Shown here: positions 61,942-64,000 of the stretch, piece after piece
Layout of the letters: each line of letters begins with the position of its first letter
Numbering within the stretch: the first letter of the stretch is position 1
Assembly (NCBI RefSeq): GCF_027244095.1
Contig: NC_069670.1
Span: 19,457,820 to 19,521,819 of the forward strand
Direction of reading: 5' to 3'
Length of the DNA: 64,000 bases
From: Hemicordylus capensis
Taxonomy: Eukaryota; Chordata; Lepidosauria; Squamata; Cordylidae
Program-made: the position numbers and the translations under genes
Notes under the pieces: generated by a model
What the model was told of the DNA's origin: nothing
Database searches by the model: none
The model's input: the letters and a program-made list of their open reading frames with translations, nothing else

Positions 61942-62987
61942 TGTTGCATACTACCAATCTGCGGCTGCTAATGGGTTGCATTTATTTTTTAAGGTACAGG
62001 TTGCTACGACCATATCTGAAAAATCTGTCCAAGCAAGCACAAAGCTGTTTAGCTTTACAAGAGCCCCTTTCAATGCTAATAGCCCAACATTTCATCTTCA
62101 CATAAGAGATGGGAGAAGACAGAATAGTGAGCACAAAGTCTTCAGTGACATATGGCAGGGCACACTCTAGCATGGCCCTGGAGTGTGGCAGATTCAGCCA
62201 GGTTTTGAGAGGGCTAGGGAAAACATTTCTATTGTGGACCTATTTAGACTACCCTGGATAATTCTTCTGTCCATAACTGTATTAACAGCATATTTTAATG
62301 CTTAGTGATTAACCCAGCTTTCAGTGTGCCTAGAGGAGTTTTTCTGTGATTCCCAGAATGTATCTTATATACTGGACAGTGGAGGCTGGAGGTCACTGGG
62401 ACTGGGGTGTGTGTGTGTGTGCATACAAGAAAATAATAAAATATCACATGCTAGTACTCTGGAATAATATATGCAGATTAACTCCACACAATTCTGTTCT
62501 CACAGGTAATAATTCAAATGCAATCACTCAATTTTTATTATGGTCTTAGACAGCATCAGGTAAAAGGACCATGTAACAGGTGATATTAGAAGCAGTAAAA
62601 ATGATTAATTCAAATTAAAACACCCACATCAGCCAGAAATATATTGAACAGGTGTGAGGGAACCACCCATTCACCACTGAACTATAAATACCACAGAGTG
62701 TAACCAGGGGTGACTAATGATCTCGAGTACACAGCCTAGGACTCCAAAGACTTTGGCATCTTGAGACGTAAAGTTCACTTACTTATCTAAGGTTCGAACG
62801 ACAAACTTCAGTATTTAATACCATTCAGCAATAGTTCTCAAAAGGGCAAGTTGGATTTTCGTAAGGAAACAGACTGTGCGGAGAGGAAATGAGCTTCTGC
62901 CTGTAGGACACTTGATCTGTATGACACATGAACTGCTGTATATTGCAACCACTAGATACACATCTAGTTATTTTGCTGTTTGGAGCA

Positions 62988-63091
62988 AGGGTGTCAAACA
63001 GTGGCCCCTCCAGCTGTTTTTGCCTAGTGGCCAGGGATGGTGGGAGTTGTAGGCCAACATCTGTAGGAAGGCTGCAGTTTGACACCCCTGG
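62988..63091. mobile_element. hAT-like hairpin MITE
   Basis: CAAGGGTGTCAAACAGTGGC pairs with GCAGTTTGACACCCCTG; GGTGGGAGTTGTAGGCC lies in the right arm. Confidence 0.72.
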
Positions 63092-63151
63092 TCTTCAGAT
63101 GTCAGAAGCAGGAACATGTTTCTTATTCCCCATCGTTTTTGAAGTCTATAC

Positions 63152-63265
63152 CAGTGTTCCATGTAAGAGGGATTCCCAGTTGATGATTACAACACCCATA
63201 ATTCACAGCTACAATGGCCTTTGGAGTTCTAGTCAACAATATCTGGGAATCCCTGTCACTAGTCT
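63152..63265. mobile_element. hAT-type hairpin MITE, right end eroded
   Basis: CAGTGTTCCATGTAAGAGGG at the left; ATCTGGGAATCCCTGTCA closes the hairpin on the right. Confidence 0.7.
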
Positions 63266-63269
63266 ACAC

Positions 63270-63400
63270 TAAGAGGGACAACCTGAGGCTCTCCAGCTGA
63301 TGAGAGTCAAACTCTCATCCCCAGCCAGAATAAATTCTGGTTGGGGATGATGGGAGTTGTAGTCAAACAGCTGGAGAGTCTTAGGCTGGCCACTCCTGGC
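63270..63400. mobile_element. hAT-like hairpin MITE, second family
   Basis: GAGGCTCTCCAGCTGATGAG and ACAGCTGGAGAGTCTTAGGC are inverted arms around CTCATCCCCAGCC. Confidence 0.7.
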
Positions 63401-64000
63401 TTGCATATAACCCAAAAGATTAATCTGAATACATCAATCTAAGGCAGAAAAATTGCATAGCTAGCTTTGCAATTAATACACTTTCCTTCTTTGAAATAGT
63501 TAGGACTGAAGCAAAGCAGTCATTTCCTATTCAGACACTACATTGTACATGCATACAGATGTCTGTACACAAACATGTTTGTGTGTGAATGAATGTCCAT
63601 GCATTAATTTTAAAAGTGAATTTGGGTAGAGGCCTTAAATTGCTGGGTACAGATAGGCATTGTATTACTCTATGTGTGCCGAGCATAATATGTGAATAGG
63701 TCTTCAGTGTCCAGTCTTTAAAGAAGCCAAAATAGATAAGCATTCTGCCAAAGCAACCATATTTTATACTGGAAAGCCAACAATCATAACTTCTATGTAG
63801 AATCTCAGACTCCCCAGCATTTTTTATCCTTTAATATAAATTGCCTTAGGTGTCTGGCCAGAATTTCTGTCAATACCTAAGAAACTAGTGTCAGCCCCAG
63901 ATATCTACAATTTGGGGGCAGGTTTGCCAGGTTTAAGAGTGTTGCTTCCAATCAAGCCCTTGAGGTCCAGCACCAGTCTTAAGAAATGAAGTATCAGCCT

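Overview
The window looks like nuclear DNA of a squamate reptile (lizard or snake). The evidence is the repeat set: tRNA-derived Sauria SINEs and a fragment of their Bov-B LINE partner, many 3' fragments of L2-type and CR1-type LINEs, MIR-like tRNA SINEs, many small hAT hairpin elements with 8-bp target duplications, and about 36 copies of a SINE whose head derives from 5S rRNA. No bacterial genes, CRISPR array, or intact rRNA or tRNA gene was seen.

Region 1 to about 20.5 kb holds the 3' part of PLEKHO1 (CKIP-1) on the plus strand. Four exons (9524-9664, 14046-14150, 18834-18935, 19475-20248) encode 373 residues: the second half of the PH domain, the linker and the C-terminal leucine-zipper-like segment. 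The first exons, encoding about 55-60 residues, were not found and should lie upstream of the window. All introns are packed with SINEs, LINE fragments and MITEs, and one SINE ends 12 bases before the exon 4 boundary.

Region 20.5 to about 48.3 kb has no gene I can recognise. It is a dense mosaic of SINEs, LINE tails (one L2 fragment at 31.97-32.96 kb still carries the C-terminal reverse transcriptase reading frame), palindromic foldback elements (22.15-22.48 kb, 23.15-23.52 kb) and a local direct duplication (40.3 and 46.0 kb).

Region 48.3 to 64 kb is more AT-rich and poorer in the 5S-headed SINE. It holds a minus-strand gene I cannot name. Its last exon is 51168-52052 with a poly(A) signal at 51106-51111. 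A well-spliced exon lies at 52341-52444. A possible start exon encoding a hydrophobic leader lies at 58260-58338, in matching phase. A CpG island at about 58.85-59.5 kb, built largely from an 84-base tandem repeat, sits upstream and is the likely promoter. A 1.6-kb foldback hAT element lies in the long intron.

The most interesting repeat is the composite SINE: a 5S rRNA-like unit carrying the 5S internal promoter, then a unit resembling tRNA-Ala (anticodon loop TGC), then a common body ending in short TTCCTATG-type repeats like those ending CR1 LINEs. Below it is called the 5S/tRNA composite SINE.
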